Assembly: GCA_036346255.1 (NCBI GenBank)
Contig: CM070626.1
Coordinates: 14,904,001 to 14,968,000, forward strand
DNA length: 64,000 nucleotides
Direction of reading: 5' to 3'
Source of the DNA: Ampelocalamus luodianensis
Taxonomy: Eukaryota > Streptophyta > Magnoliopsida > Poales > Poaceae
The notes beneath the pieces were generated by a model. The model worked only from the letters and a program-made list of their open reading frames with translations, was not told the origin of the DNA and ran no database searches. This document shows positions 46,050 through 58,729 of the stretch, piece by piece. The translations under genes were made by a program, and so were the position numbers. Every line of letters starts with the position of its first letter. Position 1 is the stretch's first letter.

Positions 46050-46900
46050 GAGCCTTTTGTCAATGATCTAGTATTAATCTTCCGAATGAATGTTTGGGGC
46101 TTCCCTTGAATTAGATCCATGTAGAAAGAGACACAGAGATTTAGACAGGTTTGGGCCTTCTCTTGGGAGAATAATAACCTTACTCCTGTGTTGTTGTCTT
46201 GACTATGCTTTTACAACCAGGAAGAAATCATTGGAACTAAGACTTAACAACTTCTGTGTATTGTCTCCAATTGTCTTCAATTGTCTTCGGTTGGTCTGTT
46301 CTGATGTCCACTGACATTAGCCCTTATATAGCGTGTGATGGGGCAGTAGTTATTCCATGCCAAGAGATGCCTCAACGCTTGATGAAATGGGCACGTTGAT
46401 AGTAGTTATTGTTAGAGAGGCTACACCCCATGTTGCCTTGCAGTTACGTCAAGGATAGGAACGTAATATGTGCAGTTATCTCAGAGAATAACAGCATATA
46501 CTAATTGCTTTGTGTATTGAACACAGCGTATAAGAGTCCCTAGTCGATTAGGCCCACATGTCTATAGGTTTTATCGACTATAAGGTGGTCGTAGTTGACC
46601 TGGTCGTAAAAAGGCTTATGACCATAGGGTGATCGTAGTAAGGCTTACAACCGTGAGGTGATCATAGAAAGACTTACGACCACTCAGTTAAGTTTTCCCC
46701 TTATGAATAGTGAGGGGTATACTCATGAACAATATAAATATATTGCTATGTATAATAACAATTACAGATAAACAATTAAGAAGGTAATTTTACTTGAGTT
46801 GAAAAGATAGAACCGCTTTTCCCGAACGGACAGATCAAATAATACCAACCGACTCTCACAGATCTACCCATTGGAGCGATTCCCGGAGTGGTGGTAACTG
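46050..46900 (-). repeat. Left (3') LTR of the Tat element, boundaries approximate
   Basis: On the minus strand the TATA box CGCTATATAAGGGC lies at 46320-46333. The stretch GACACAGAGATTTAGACAGG (from 46129) and the following GGGCC.TCTC...CTTACTCCTGTGTTG, displayed strand, resembles the R/U5 part of grass Tat LTRs. U3 would be 46340-46900 and contains repeated TA(C/T)GACCA(C/T) motifs. The exact TG...CA ends were not resolved. Confidence 0.45.
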
Positions 46901-47019
46901 TTGAGTTCCAACGATCTTTAACTCAGACCCATAGCTATAAACATCTACCACAGGCATGACTTACAGTTTTTACTTTTCCCATTTGCTTCAACTGCTCCTG
47001 ACCTCTTGTTATCTCCGCC

Positions 47020-50000
47020 GCCAACCATGTCGCAATCCTTCTCCAAACTCTTCCAAATCCAAATCAAACTCACTCGGAAAGGATGGCCAGAACCGTTTCC
47101 AAGTGAGAGAAATCAAAGATGGATGTATAGAAGATGATGGCCCTGGTCGTAGCTAAGAAGATCCCAAAGCGAGCTTTGGTGAAGTGGTACAATGCTAGTG
47201 GTCAATATTGGCCCTTGGGTGAGGAGAACACCATTACAATATTCCAAACATACTGTGAATGTGTCTTCCAACTGCCCTTCCACCTTTCTTGATGCTTGTA
47301 CTCTAGCATTTTGGGGTGAAATTGATGAACTCAGTTCCCAATTCCATTACAATGCTAAGTGTATTCGTCTACCTATGAGAAGCCTATCTGGGAATCCTTC
47401 CCAACCCGGATCTCTTCTGGTATTACTACGGGATGAGCAAGCATAGCAGAATCGTAGGTAGCAACGGCCTGAAACTCCACGATGAAAAATCAAGGGAGTA
47501 CATTCAGATGTACACCCAATCGTCGTGTCCAGGATGGAAGAAGAGGTGGTTCTACTGCACTGTATCCAGGGACGACAACCTCTTCTTCACGGTGAAGCCT
47601 CCAGAGAAGAATTCATCTTAAGACTTGACTCCAAGCGACCTCCATCGGATCACCCCCTACATCCAAGCCATCAAAGACTTGAGAGAAGAGGGCATGACCG
47701 AATGGCACGTGGTGAAGGACTTCATCACACGCCGTATTAATCATCTGAAGGATCAAGTACACCCTATGTGGATGTATTTGGGGACTACTGACTCGACCAG
47801 AGATTATGAAGGAGGTAAAGAAGTAATCAACTTAATTATCTTTATAAATTTTGAGTATTATTGTTGATTATGTCTTTGTACTCATAGATCTATCACAGAA
47901 GGAGATTGACGCTCTGGTCAAACTCATCTGTGAGAAGGCTCCTACAATCACGTCAAGAGTTCCTCGAATCTTGGCGATCATAAGCCAAGAAGAAAGAAGT
48001 GAACACTTAAAGTTAATCAAGAGTTGATTTCATCTTTACGATTCAGTTGTCATAAGATTCGACCATTGAGTAATATTCATTTTTTGACTTTTGTAGAAAG
48101 TAGGCATGGTAGACCATCAAGACGATCAACAGATCAAATTGAGGGCTGTCGAGAAGGGGTCAGAGTAAGACAGAGTTCCTTCGGCCAAAAGGCGTCGACT
48201 TATGAAGGTTGTTGACAAGAAGGGTGAAGGCTCAAGTTCCACCATTCCTTCAACCACTCCAATCGAGCAATTCTTTGCAGGCGTGATCGCTACAGAGAAA
48301 AGGAGTGTGGTCGAAGAACTAAATCACAAAGCCCCCAAGACCAAGGTACCTTTCTACTATGACAACAAGATATTTTCAGTTTCTACTTCTCATGGTTTTG
48401 TCAAGCAACTAGAAAAGGAGAACTAGAAAAGCTTTATGTCTTTTGTGAATGATACCTTTGCAACCGCAGAGCCTATGGTCAAGGCGAGTACTGTCCCTTA
48501 GGTAATTGAAACAAGTTCTGACCATCAAGAGGGGCAGACAGCTCAAGGAGCATTAGCTCTCAATCAAGACATACAACCAGACGTGATCGTAGAGGTCCCA
48601 ACTCTTCAACAAAACATTCGACCAGATGTGGTGAAGAAGCCTTGTCCTCTCAAGCTTGTGGCACTGAAAGCCTTCGAGAGGCTGAATGTGCCATAAGAAT
48701 TGAGGTGACCAAAGAGAAGAAGAAAAAGAAGTCTTCCTTGGGAAAAGTTTCTTTTAGATTCAAGGTTGTATCTAGGAAGCTAAGGTATGTAAAACATAAA
48801 AGCTTAGAAATAACATTTACCTTTTAGTTCTACAATTTGACATCTCCTTTTGTCCTTGTGATTTTAGTCTGACTTCTCCATCCCCAAGGGATGCTTCTGT
48901 CGAGAGGCCCGCAGTTGTCTCACCTACAGCCGTGAGAGTAATGGTTTCTCCAACTGTCGTAGAGACGGCAGCGGAGGTGGTCGTAGAATCGACCCCTATC
49001 CCTGTGGTGGCGATGGAGGAGGTTAATGTCGCTATAGCAACCATGATCACTAAGGTGGTCGTAGAAGCAGAGGCGAAGACGGCGGAAGATCTGGATGCAA
49101 TGGCGATCCAGCCGGTTATTGAGAATATCAATAACCAGACAAAGGACTTTGTCCTACGATCACTAGAAGCATCCGGTCAAGATGGAGGAGGAACCTCCGA
49201 CCACCGTGCCAGGAAAGAGGTCGTAGAGGACGTCCCTCCGAGTCATCAAGGAGGAGTAGCTTCTTTTGCCAACAACGATGACGATGAAGAAGAAGAAGAC
49301 TTCTTCGACCTCTTCCCTGAGTTCTTTGGCCCACCAACCATCGGATCTTCTTCATTCAGATCTCATGACCGAGCCCCACACCCTAAGGACATTCCAAATA
49401 GTGGACATATTTTTTACGATGAGTGTCTTCCAAAAATATGGTGGGACCAAGTCGACGGGCTTTATGAACTTCAAGATTCCGAGAGGGTATATGCCAACTT
49501 TGCTCGATCAATCATCAATGTAAGTACTCGATGCCAAATGTTTTTGTATTTGGATTTTTTTTCCTTTTTCTCACTATCTTTTTTCCTTTTTCTCACTGTC
49601 TTTCTTTGTTCAGAGAGCTCTCGAACAAGTCGCCACCATTGATGAAAACCACAGGCAACTTGTATTGTTGAAAAAGTAGCAGGTTGAACTCTACGAACTA
49701 GCAGTGAGATCGTATGTTATTGTCATGAGCAGTCTTATGTTGTTACGACCACTCATTCAATACTCATGTCTACTTTACCTTTGTAGGTCTAAAGGTGACA
49801 GAAAAACCCTGATCTCTGTGCTCAACAATGTAAAAGCCGAGGCGCAAAGATTAAGGGACGAAAAAGAAGACCTGCTGAAGAACCTTCAGGAGGCAAACTC
49901 TGCAGCTTGCGAGCTGCAAAATAAAATAAACAATAAGTTTTTCACTTAAAACTGTTCATTTTCATTGACCTTCTTCTCTTTCTCTAACTCTTTTTCTTTA

Positions 50001-50698
50001 CTTTAGAAAGAGAGGTTGATATGAGTAAGCTCAAAACTGAGGTCGATTCGAAGACCATGGTGATCAATGAGCTCACTCGTATCGCCAAAGAAAAACACAA
50101 GAGTAGAAAAGCATGGGAGGAGCAGAGCACAAAGGATGCTACCTCCCATGATGATGAGATGAAGAAGCTCGATTCCTGTTCAGTAGGTAAGAATTCTTTT
50201 ACTTACGACTAGTTTATTTACTAGTCTTTAAGAAGTGTTTTTCTGACTGGTTGCACTCTATTTTCAGAGCAAGCAGTCGAAATAAAACGACTTCAGGAAG
50301 CTTCAACTCGTCGTCAGGAGGAAATGAAGCCAACGAAGATCAATATTTAAGACAACATTTCACTCCTTAACAATGTACTTGGTGGACTCGGTGCTAAGGA
50401 GGTCACTCCTCTTAAAGACATTATGGTCGACTATACGAGCACTATTGGATTGCAAGTTGGAACTCTCCAAGAGTTAACAACAACTCTGAAGACCAACCAA
50501 GCCGACTCGATAAGAGAGGCGGTCGAAGGTGCAGTAAGTTATGCCTTAGGAAAACTTAAGGCTCATGACCGTAATCTTAGCCTTCAACCAGTCGAAGCTG
50601 ACTTCGACTGCCCTAAAGCAGAGGCAGTACAACTAATTGAAGAAATGCAGTCAGTTGGCAAAAAGGTCACGGAGAAGATGCAAATCAGATCTCCTTAA
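47020..50698 (+). pseudogene. Antisense extra gene of the Tat element (putative gypsy-type transposon domain), intron-containing, broken
   Basis: Plus strand, opposite to pol. At 47200-47620 the reading NSVPNSITMLSVFVYL, a stop, then EAYLGILPNPDLFWYYYGMS and CPGWKKRWFYC matches the 'putative gypsy type transposon' domain (PF04195) of grass proteins. Downstream come an acidic segment (NNDDDEEEEDFFDLFPEFF, about 49276-49330) and coiled-coil pieces (KAEAQRLRDEKEDLLKNLQE, about 49830-49890; SKLKTEVDSKTMVINELTR, about 50025-50080), then the C-terminus stopping at 50698. Introns fit at about 47817-47886, 49520-49614 (GTAAGTACT...TTGTTCAG) and near 49787. Premature stops and shifts make it non-functional. 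The role of this antisense gene is not established. Confidence 0.7.
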
Positions 50699-50959
50699 TC
50701 AGAGTAGTTTGTAATAGGGCATGTAATTGTAAAGACAATTTCTTGTCTGTGAATATAAATCTTTATTTTACTGCAAATTGTCTCTTCGAGTAGTTAGTAA
50801 CTCATAAGACAAAAAAATAGAATTGAGAATTGAACCTTTAAGACTAAGAATTGAAGTCATATTTATAACTTTATCCTAGCCCCGACTATTTGCTTAGTTT
50901 AATAATATAAATTGAGTAAATAGTGAAAAAGGGTTTACTTAAAGAAGTCATTCGATGTT

Positions 50960-51615
50960 TGTTGTCAATCTCGATTGCCATGTACTGGTAGCAAGAGTTA
51001 GGAACAGATCGATGCTAGAAAGTTCCTTCTAGTGGGCAGGACCACGTGCAAAGAGGAAAGCCTTCGACTAGGTGATGTTACTTTCTTCGACCAGATTAAT
51101 CAAATTGAAAGTATCAACATTAATCAAACAAACTATAAGAGTATGCTTAAAAATAATTCGTTCGACCTTCTTTAATGAACTCGATTGTAATATACTGGTA
51201 GCAAGAGTTAGAAATAGCTTGATGCTAGGAAGTTCCTTGTAGTGGGTAGGACCACGTGCAGAGGGGAAAGGTTTCGACTAGGTGGTGTAGCTTTATTAGA
51301 CTAGGTGGTGTAGCTTTCTCCGACTAGGTTAATCGAATGGAGCGTATTTAAAGTAGTCAAACAAATTATAAAAGCTCAACTCACTTAGAGAATTCTTCAC
51401 AAAAAATGAAGAAATAAACTAAGTTAATGATTCAAAAAGAGCTTGCTATAAATTATTTCAACCATATTTTGTTGAACCTAGTTTCTTTGTGTTGGCAGCA
51501 AAAGTTAGGAACAGGTTGACGCTAAAAGTTCCTTTTAGTGGGCAGGACTACGTGCAGAGAGGAAAGACTTCGAATTAGTGATGTTACCTTTCTTCGACCA
51601 GTGTAAAGAAAACCA
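50960..51615. repeat. Tandem repeat block in the Tat element (3 units)
   Basis: Three units share TACTGGTAGCAAGAGTTAG, AAGTTCCTT.TAGTGGG.AGGA and CCACGTGCA.AG.GGAAAG..TTCGACTAGGTG, starting near 50978, 51193 and 51492, so the period is about 215-300 bp. The second unit has an extra 25-bp copy of GACTAGGTGGTGTAGCTTT. The block lies between the pol end and the antisense gene, within the Tat element. Confidence 0.75.
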
Positions 51616-51712
51616 AGTGTTTTTTAAGTGATCGAAAAAATCATCAAAGCGTTGCTCAATGTAAGACAATAAAGATTGGAGAAAGCATAAACTTTACTAA
51701 GAATGCAACAGG

Positions 51713-52940
51713 TTACACATAGAACTTGTGTAATTGATCAATATTCCATGAGTTGGAAATAATCCTACTGTCTTCCATTGCTAGTCGTACCAACACGTCG
51801 CGTGACTTTTACCACTGTGTAAGGACCTTCTAACTTAGGGGAAAGTTTGTTCCGAATAGACTAGGATTGAATCTTTTTTAATACCAAGTCACCTACAACA
51901 AGGCTGCGAAGTTGGACCTTACGATCGTAGTATTTGTGTAGGGCCTGTTGGTAAATTGCCGAACGGATTAAGGCTAGATTCCTCTTTTCTTCAAGTAGGT
52001 TGATGTCATCTGCTCGAAGTTGTTATTGGCCGGAGTCGGTATAATGTTCGACTCTTGTTGACCGAATCTTTAGTTCTAGTGGAAGTATGGCTTCAACCCC
52101 AAAAACTAAGAAAAATGTGTTTCACCTGTAGCCCGACAAGCAGTCGTGCGAATAGCCCATAATACTGAGGGTAATTCCTTTACCCAAGCCCCCCGAGTGC
52201 TTCATTAGCTGGTAAAAAACCCAAGTTATTATTCCTTGCATAATTTGACTGTTTGCCCTTTTGACTACCCCATTGCTTTGTGGATGGGCGACAGAGACAA
52301 AACACAATTTGGTACCCAATTCGTCACAAAATTATTGAAATTTTGCGCTCGAAAATTGTGTACTATTGTCTTTAATGATTCGACTTGAAACTCCAAATTG
52401 AGTAATCACATTTTCATAAATTTCTTGGTTGCTTCTGTTGTTATCCCAACCACAGGTTCGGTTTCGATCCATTTTGTGAATGTATCAATAGCCACAAAAA
52501 GGAATTCGAAACCTCCTAGTGCTTTTGGGAATGGTCCTAGGATGTCGAGACCCCAGGTTGCAAAAGGCCAAGAAAGAGGTTTGGTTTGTAATGCTTGAGC
52601 TAGTTGGTGTACTTGCCTTCTATGAAACTGGCATTGTACACACTTCTTAATAAACTCTCTAGCATCATGGAGGGCTGTTGGCCAGTAGAAACCTTGTCGA
52701 AAGGCTTTTTCGACTAGTGTTTGGTAAGAAGCATGAGTTCCACAGATGTCTCCATGTATTTCTTGAAGGAGATTTAATCCTTCTTTCTGTGATATACATC
52801 GCATGAAAACCCCTTGAATACCTCGTTTATAAAGGACTCCTTTGACCAAAGTATACATTTTGACCTTACGAGATAAACGATCAGCCTCAAGATCATCATT
52901 GGGTATTGTGCCCTTCCGAAGATACTTGTAGATGGGAATA
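51713..52940 (-). pseudogene. Tat element integrase and pol carboxyl terminus
   Basis: After IPIYKYLRKGTIPNDDLEAD, the minus strand shows a zinc-binding segment with EIHGDICGTH and KKCVQCQFHR (HHCC), then the core with WGLDILGPFPKALGGFEFLF (first catalytic Asp), IIKDNSTQFSSAKF (second Asp, about 52330-52375) and VAHPQSNGVVKRANSQIM (Glu position occupied by Lys as read). The tail includes VVKVTRRVGTTSNG and ends FYV-type with a TAA at 51713. Frameshifts and stops are present. The other half of pol lies beyond the inserted element, at 63457 and up. Confidence 0.8.
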
Positions 52941-55321
52941 TGTCGGGTCCCTCGGGTAAACAACCAACCCCCGGGACCCTCTGTGCACACTGAGCTAGTC
53001 TCATGATCAGTATCTAGCTCGCACAGTTTTTAACACAGATGTGATCAAAACCAAACGACAAGCTTAAGAGAAAGCAGACAAAATAACTTATATTAACAGA
53101 GGACCTTACTGTCAAGGTTTTTACAGAGGTCGCCACCACGGGCATACAAAAACAACAACAGGAACACTTCAGCGGAGCGAAAAAAGCGCGTAGAGCCAGC
53201 CGACAAGCCCACAAGCTATCGAGTGGAGGACGTCCCCTAGAAGGTCTGGTCTTCAAAGAACTCCTCTTCAAAGAGGTTGGAACACCCTTGGTCCTCTTCG
53301 ACCACTGCTCAAACAGAGGTCTTAAAGCTGTGAGTACGTTGAATGTACTCAACAAGTCGCAGGGAAGAAGTATGCAATTAATATTTATGCAGGGCTTGAC
53401 AAAAGAGAGTTTCATGGTTAGTTTGTAGAACAGCAATATTGACAGGAAATAACATAAATAGATTGCAAAGATCAAGTTAAAAGAGTAATACATAAATAAC
53501 AGTTCATTTTGAAGGAGGTCGTGAGCACCCTGCTCACTCCCAGGACCACTCTCAAGAGGTCATGTCGCACCAATGACTAGGACCACACCCACGCCTAGGT
53601 CGCACCAACGACTAGGACATCCTAGACAACACCCACGACCACCCATTTTAGGAAAAGCTACCCCTTGCGCGATCTCACCAGGCAATGTCCATAACCGGGG
53701 ACACGACTATTTGAATAGATTTACACTCTGTAGAGGTTGTACAGCTTTACCCACAATTCACAACCCATAGCATCCCACCATAGCTGCACAGCAATAGCAT
53801 CATACCACAAATTCCATAGTTCAATTAGTCAAGTTTAACAATTGAGATACAAGATTCGCGAGACCTACGCAACTAAAGCAGGGCTAAGCATAACTATGCT
53901 CCCAGGTTGGTTTTACCAATACAAGACCAACTAATAATACCCATACTATGGTGTCCAAGGGAACATGTCAACATGTCAAGCACAAGTACTCAAGAAGGCA
54001 CACTGTCAAGTAGGAGTTTAACTAGTGCCCAAACCATTTTATACAAGTAGCCATGCAGGTAGATATAAAATAATATACTTTTGAAAGCTAGGTACAACAT
54101 GATCAAAGGTCTACGACTTGCCTTCGCTGTAGTGTTGCGAGTCTTCGATGGAGGTCGTTGGATCGACGCACTCTTCAAAGTAGCTGGAATCTACACGTAC
54201 AGAAGAACCAAATCAATAAAGCAACACCAAATGAAGGCCAAAGAACTCTCCAAACGAGAGCCAAAAGAAATATTATGGAGAAGAACAGATAAAAGAGTTT
54301 GAACCACTCTAGAGAGCTTGAGCAAAGGAGGAGGAGCTCGCGGAGAGAGGTCTGAAGCACAGGGGCAGCAAGAGAGGTAGGAGAGCTCTCGGGTGCTTTA
54401 TATAGGCACAAGAAGGTCCTGAGGTAGGAACGGGTGGCAAGCAATGGAGGATGCAGCATTCAATGGACACGACGGGGGCAAGCGGGTGAAAGGATTGGAG
54501 CAGGTACGGGAGGAGACCAAAGAGGGAAACAAGTACTGCAGAGGTGATAGCATTTAATGCGACACAATAGCATTTAATGCACGAAGACTTGGCTACAGTA
54601 GAGACACAATGGGAGGAAGAAGAAAATAAGAAGGGTCTGCTAGGTGGGGCTTGGTCAAAAATCTTGGTCAAAAGTGAGAGGGAGGTCCAAAGAAAGAGGG
54701 TGGTATTTGCAAAAAGAGGAGGTCGACCAACTGGGTGGTCGAGACCGAGAGGGTGGTCTTTGCAAAAAGACCAAGAGAAGGAGGAGGTCCTGAGAGCAAA
54801 GAGGTCCTGAGGAGGAGGAGGTCCTGAGGACAAGGATGTCTGAGGGGGAGGAGGTCCTAAGGACAAGGAGATCCTGAGGAGGAGGAGCGGTAGCAAGGAA
54901 AAGCCTGATGGAGCGAGAGCTGTCAGATTAATTTCGATCGGGCAGAGCAAAGCGATAAGAATGTTCGGACCGTACGGAGATCGCAACGCGATCTAGCCGT
55001 TCAACTAGATCGAACGAAGCAAAACGATAGGAACGTTCGGAGGTCCAAACGTAACCATCAGATCTAGCCGTCCATCAAGGAGGGAAGTATGCGACTGGGT
55101 CGCAGAAAAAGGAAGCAGATGAGGGAAACCCGATTTAAACTCCAAATAAAAAGCGATAGACTTCAAATAAACCCACTTTAAGTTAATTGAAGTTTAGAAT
55201 TATTCAAATTAAATAATTTTGAAATCTAAATTTCGTGTTAAGCTTGGGCAACTTAATAAACCGAATGGTTCCTTTTTGGCTTTGAAAATTTGCAAGAACT
55301 CTGGACAAACGGGATGTTACA
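52941..55321 (-). repeat. Chromovirus 3' LTR (2381 bp, with internal deletion)
   Basis: Begins TGTCGGGTCC and ends GGGATGTTACA in the displayed strand. The minus-strand TATA box (CCTATATAAA) is at 54397-54406. It is about 455 bp shorter than its partner; the missing part corresponds to about 61304-61755, at the junction near 53765. That missing part includes ACACAAAGTTAAGTCCTTA, also present in the unrelated LTR at 18328, so this copy lost it. A GAGGTCCTGAGG-type minisatellite lies at about 54780-54870. Confidence 0.92.
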
Positions 55322-55335
55322 AACCTTCTCCCCTT
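55322..55335 (-). other. Polypurine tract of the chromovirus
   Basis: On the minus strand AAGGGGAGAAGGTT directly precedes the 3' LTR and overlaps the pol stop codon (TAA, 55334-55336). Confidence 0.85.
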
Positions 55336-56726
55336 AAAGGGAATCTCGACCCCGAGATTCAGGCTGGCTAGAGAATAGGTGCGGGAACTCAGCTTTGAGG
55401 TCCTCTTCACGTTCCCAAGTTGCTTTTTCTTCGGTGTGGTTGTTCCACTGCATCTTGCAAAGATGGGTGGTCTTGCTTCTTGTCACTCGCTCGGACACTT
55501 CCAAGATCTTGATGGGCTGCTCCTGGTAAGTGAGGTCTTCTTGGATATCCACTGTTTCTAGAGGCATTTGCTCTTCTAGCACCCGCAAGCACTTCTTCAA
55601 CTGAGACACATGAAAGACATCGTGTACTACAGACAGCTGAGGTGGGAGGTAGCATCCTTTGTGCTCTGCTCTCCTGACAAGAATTGGAAAAGGCCCAAGG
55701 TACCTTGGTGCAAGTTTCCCATTGACTCTGAAACGACGCATCCCCTTGAGGGGTGACACCTTGAGGTACACATGGTCTCTAGGAGCAAAGGCTAAGTCTC
55801 GACGACGATTGTCTGCATAGCTCTTTTGCCAGTTTTGGGCGGTCCTCAGCTTTTCTCTTATTGATCGCACTTGATCTTCTACTTCTTTCAAGAGATCTGC
55901 CCGAGCACTTGTCCTTCACCCGATTCTGTCCAGTACAAGGGTGTCCTACATTTCCTTCCGTAAAGAGCTTTAAAAGGAGACATTTGAAGGCTCGATTGGT
56001 AGCTGTTGTTGTAAGAAAACTCGGCGTAAGGTAGCATTCTATCCCAACTAGCTTGGTTCTCTAGAGCACAGGCTCTCAGCATGTCCTCAAGAATTTGGTT
56101 TACTCTTTCAGTCTAGCCATCTATTTGTGGGTGATAAGATGTGTTGAAGTTGAGGTCCGTGCCCAAAACATCATGCAGCTTCTGCCAGAACCTTGAGGTG
56201 AACTGGGACCCTCGATCCGACACAATCTTCTTTGGTACGCCATGTTGACATACAATCTTTGCCATGTACAGTTCTGCTAACTTGTCCCCAGAGTAGGTGG
56301 TCTTGATAGGTATAAAGTGAGCGTCCTTGGTTAGGCGATCCACGACCACCCAAATTGAGTCATATCCAGTTTGGGTCCTAGGCAGACCAGTGATAAAGTC
56401 CATCCGACCTCTTCCCATTTCCACTCGGGTATGGACAAGGGTTTCAAAAGACCACCAGGTCTTTGGTGCATGGCCTTAACTCTTTGACAAACGTCACAAC
56501 GGGCCATGTACTCAGCAATTTCTTGTTTCATGCTAGGCCACCAGTACAAGTCCTTGAGGTCTTGATACATCTTTGTACTTCCGGGGTAAATGGAATACAA
56601 GGCTTCATGAGCTTCTTTGGGGACCACCTTTTTGAGCTTCGGGTGGTTCGGCACACACAAGCCCTTGTTGAACCAAACAGTTCCTTGTTCATCTTCCGAA
56701 AACCTTAACGACCTCCCCTTTCTCAT
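55334..56726 (-). pseudogene. Chromovirus integrase and chromodomain-like tail, frameshifted
   Basis: The zinc-binding part reads HPGSTKMYQDLKDLYWWPSM and ARCDVCQRVK (about 56460-56600). The core has MDFITGLPRTQTGYDSIWVV (first Asp, about 56340-56410), KKIVSDRGSQFTSRFWQKL (second Asp, about 56180-56240) and, after a shift, AFSYNNS-type sequence YAEFSYNNSYQSSLQMSPFK (about 55975-56035). The last open piece (55891-55334) holds the GPY/F-like RYLGPFPILVRR and a chromodomain-like end with ILEVSERVTRSKTTHLCKMQ and NHTEEKATWEREEDL, stopping at 55334. Chromodomains steer integration to particular chromatin. At least three breaks are present. Confidence 0.88.
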
Positions 56727-56849
56727 GTTGCTCTTGATCTTCTGGATGTTGGCATCTTTGATTTGGGTTGCCCTGATATGTCCCTATAGGGTGGGTTACA
56801 CTTCTAGGGTAGCTAAGAAACCTTCTTCAACTATCTCGAGCTTGAGCTT

Positions 56850-57464
56850 CTAAAATTCCTCGTGCAAAGCTGGCTGAATTTCCTTGACCATCAAGGTACT
56901 ACTATAGATCTTCCTGCTCAGGGCATCAGCTACCACATTGGCTTTGCCGAGATGATAGTGAATTCCCACATTATAGTCTTTGATCAGCTCCAACCATCTT
57001 CTTTGCCTCATGTTCAGATCAGCTTGAGTGAAGATATACTTTAAACTCTTGTGGTCGGTGTAAACTTTGCAGCGATTACCAATAAGGTAATGCTGCCATA
57101 TCTTCAAAGCATGCACTACGGCAGCTAACTCTAGATCATGAGTGGGGTAGTTTGCTTCATCGGGCTTCAACTGTCCCGAGGCATAAGCTACCACCCTCCT
57201 TTCTTGCATCAAAACACAACCAAGACCTTGTCGTGATGCATCACAAAAGATCTCAAAGTCCTTTTGGACGTCCGGCAAAATCAACACGGGTGCGGTGGTC
57301 AAACGCTTCTTTAATTCTTGGAAGCTCTGTTCACACTCAGACATCCAAGCGAACTTCTTTTCCTTCTTTAACAGCTGAGTAAGAGGTCTTGCTATTCGGG
57401 AGAATACTTCAATAAATCTTCGATAGTACCCTGCCATTCCCAGGAAGCTTCTGACCTGAGGCAC
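56850..57464 (-). pseudogene. Chromovirus RNase H and RT connection
   Basis: The 204-residue piece starts MPQVRSFLGMAGYYRRFIEV, the block that follows the gypsy reverse transcriptase palm. RNase H motifs are FEIFCDASRQGLGCVLMQ (first catalytic Asp), YPTHDLELAAVVHALKIWQH (Glu) and CKVYTDHKSLKYIF (second Asp), then NVVADALSRK (last Asp). All four acidic residues are in place. The frame is broken from the RT upstream by a stop at about 57480 and from the integrase downstream. Confidence 0.9.
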
Positions 57465-57479
57465 TGACTTAGGCGACTC

Positions 57480-58274
57480 CTAATTGAGCACATCCTGGAC
57501 CTTACTGGGGTTCATAGAAACTCCTTTTTCGGACAAGACATGTCCTAAGAAGACCACTTCCCTCATCCAAAACTCACACTTATTGAACTTAGCAAAGAGT
57601 TGGCGGTCTCTAAGCTTATCCAGAACCAAGTAAAGGTGCTTTTCATGCTCTTCTTCACTCGAAGAGTATACCAGGATGTCATCAATAAAGATAATGACAA
57701 ACTTATCTAGATACTCCATGAATACTTTATTCATCAAGTTCATAAAGTAAGTAGGGGCATTGGTCAGCCCAAAGGACATAACCGTGAACTCAAACAGCTC
57801 ATAACGGGTTGAAAATGTTGTTTTGGGGATGTCCTCTTGGCGAATCTTCAGCTGATGATACTCTGACCTCAAGTCTATCTTCGAGAACACTCTAGCTCCC
57901 TTCAATTGATCAAACAGGTCGTCAATCGTAGGCAAAGGATACTTATTCTTGATAGTGACTTCATTTAGGAAACGGTAACCCACACACATTCGCTGAGTTC
58001 CATCCTTCTTTGCAACAAAGATCACTGGAGCTCCCCAAGGTGAGGAACTTGGTTTGATGAATCCTTTGGTTTGCATCTCTTCAATTTGTTGCTTCAGCTC
58101 GACAAGGTCGTCAACAGGCAAGCGATAAGGTCTTTTTGAAATGGGGGAGGTCCCAGGGACTAGGTTGATGACAAACTCTAGGCCCCTGTCTGGTGGCATT
58201 CGGGAGTTCATCAGGAAAGACGTCCGAAAATTCTTGGACCACTGGGACATCTTCCAAAGACAACCCTTGAACAC
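57480..58274 (-). pseudogene. Chromovirus reverse transcriptase
   Basis: One open segment of 264 residues. It carries RGLEFVINLVPGTSPISKRP, then FIKPSSSPWGAPVIFVAKKD, SKIDLRSEYHQLKIRQEDIP (catalytic Asp in KIDLR; the usual G is E here), FTVMSFGLTNAPTYFMNLMN and FVIIFIDDILVYSSSEEEHE with the FIDD catalytic pair at about 57665-57685. The order and spacing fit gypsy reverse transcriptase. It overlaps the protease segment in a different frame, which marks a frameshift at about 58110-58270. Confidence 0.92.
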
Positions 58275-58713
58275 ACCAAACTAGAGCTCCAACAAGCTTC
58301 TCTGAGGGGGCTTCAAACTTTACTTTGGCTCCAACTGGACTGGTCAAGGTGATGCTCCGACCAATACAATCCAAAATTGCATGGTGGTCTGCAAGCCAAT
58401 CTATACCCAGGATCACATCTAGGGACTGGGTGTCGAGGAGAATGAGGTTGGCTAGGAACTCTATCCCTTCTATGACCACCCTAACTTGTCGACAACCCTG
58501 GTTCGTACTAAGCTCTGAACCAGGGGATTGAACCAACAAGGTAGTTTTAAGAGTTGTAACCTCAAACTGGTGCTTTGCAGCGAATCTCCAAGAAATAAAC
58601 GAATGTGAAGCCCCAGAATCAAACAAAACCGTAGCTAGTACTGAATTTACTAGGAACTTACCTAGCACGATGTCCTGGGAGGTCTGGGCTTCCTCCACGG
58701 TGACGTGGTTCAC
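58111..58713 (-). pseudogene. Chromovirus retropepsin-type protease
   Basis: The segment contains VNSVLATVLFDSGASHSFIS, with the DSG catalytic triad of the retroviral aspartic protease fold (about 58590-58640), and VILGIDWLADHHAILDC, the usual ILG-type second motif of gypsy proteases. Its end, SLEDVPVVQEFSDVFPDELP, is the standard bridge to the reverse transcriptase, after which the frame shifts. The enzyme would cleave the Gag-Pol precursor inside the particle. Confidence 0.88.
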
Positions 58714-58729
58714 ACGACCTCTCCCAAAA

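Noticed and set aside
54309..54986. 225-residue minus frame in the chromovirus 3' LTR (and its counterpart at 62297-62752)
   Set aside because: Located across the TATA box and the U3 minisatellite of an LTR; similarity between the two is due to the LTR duplication.
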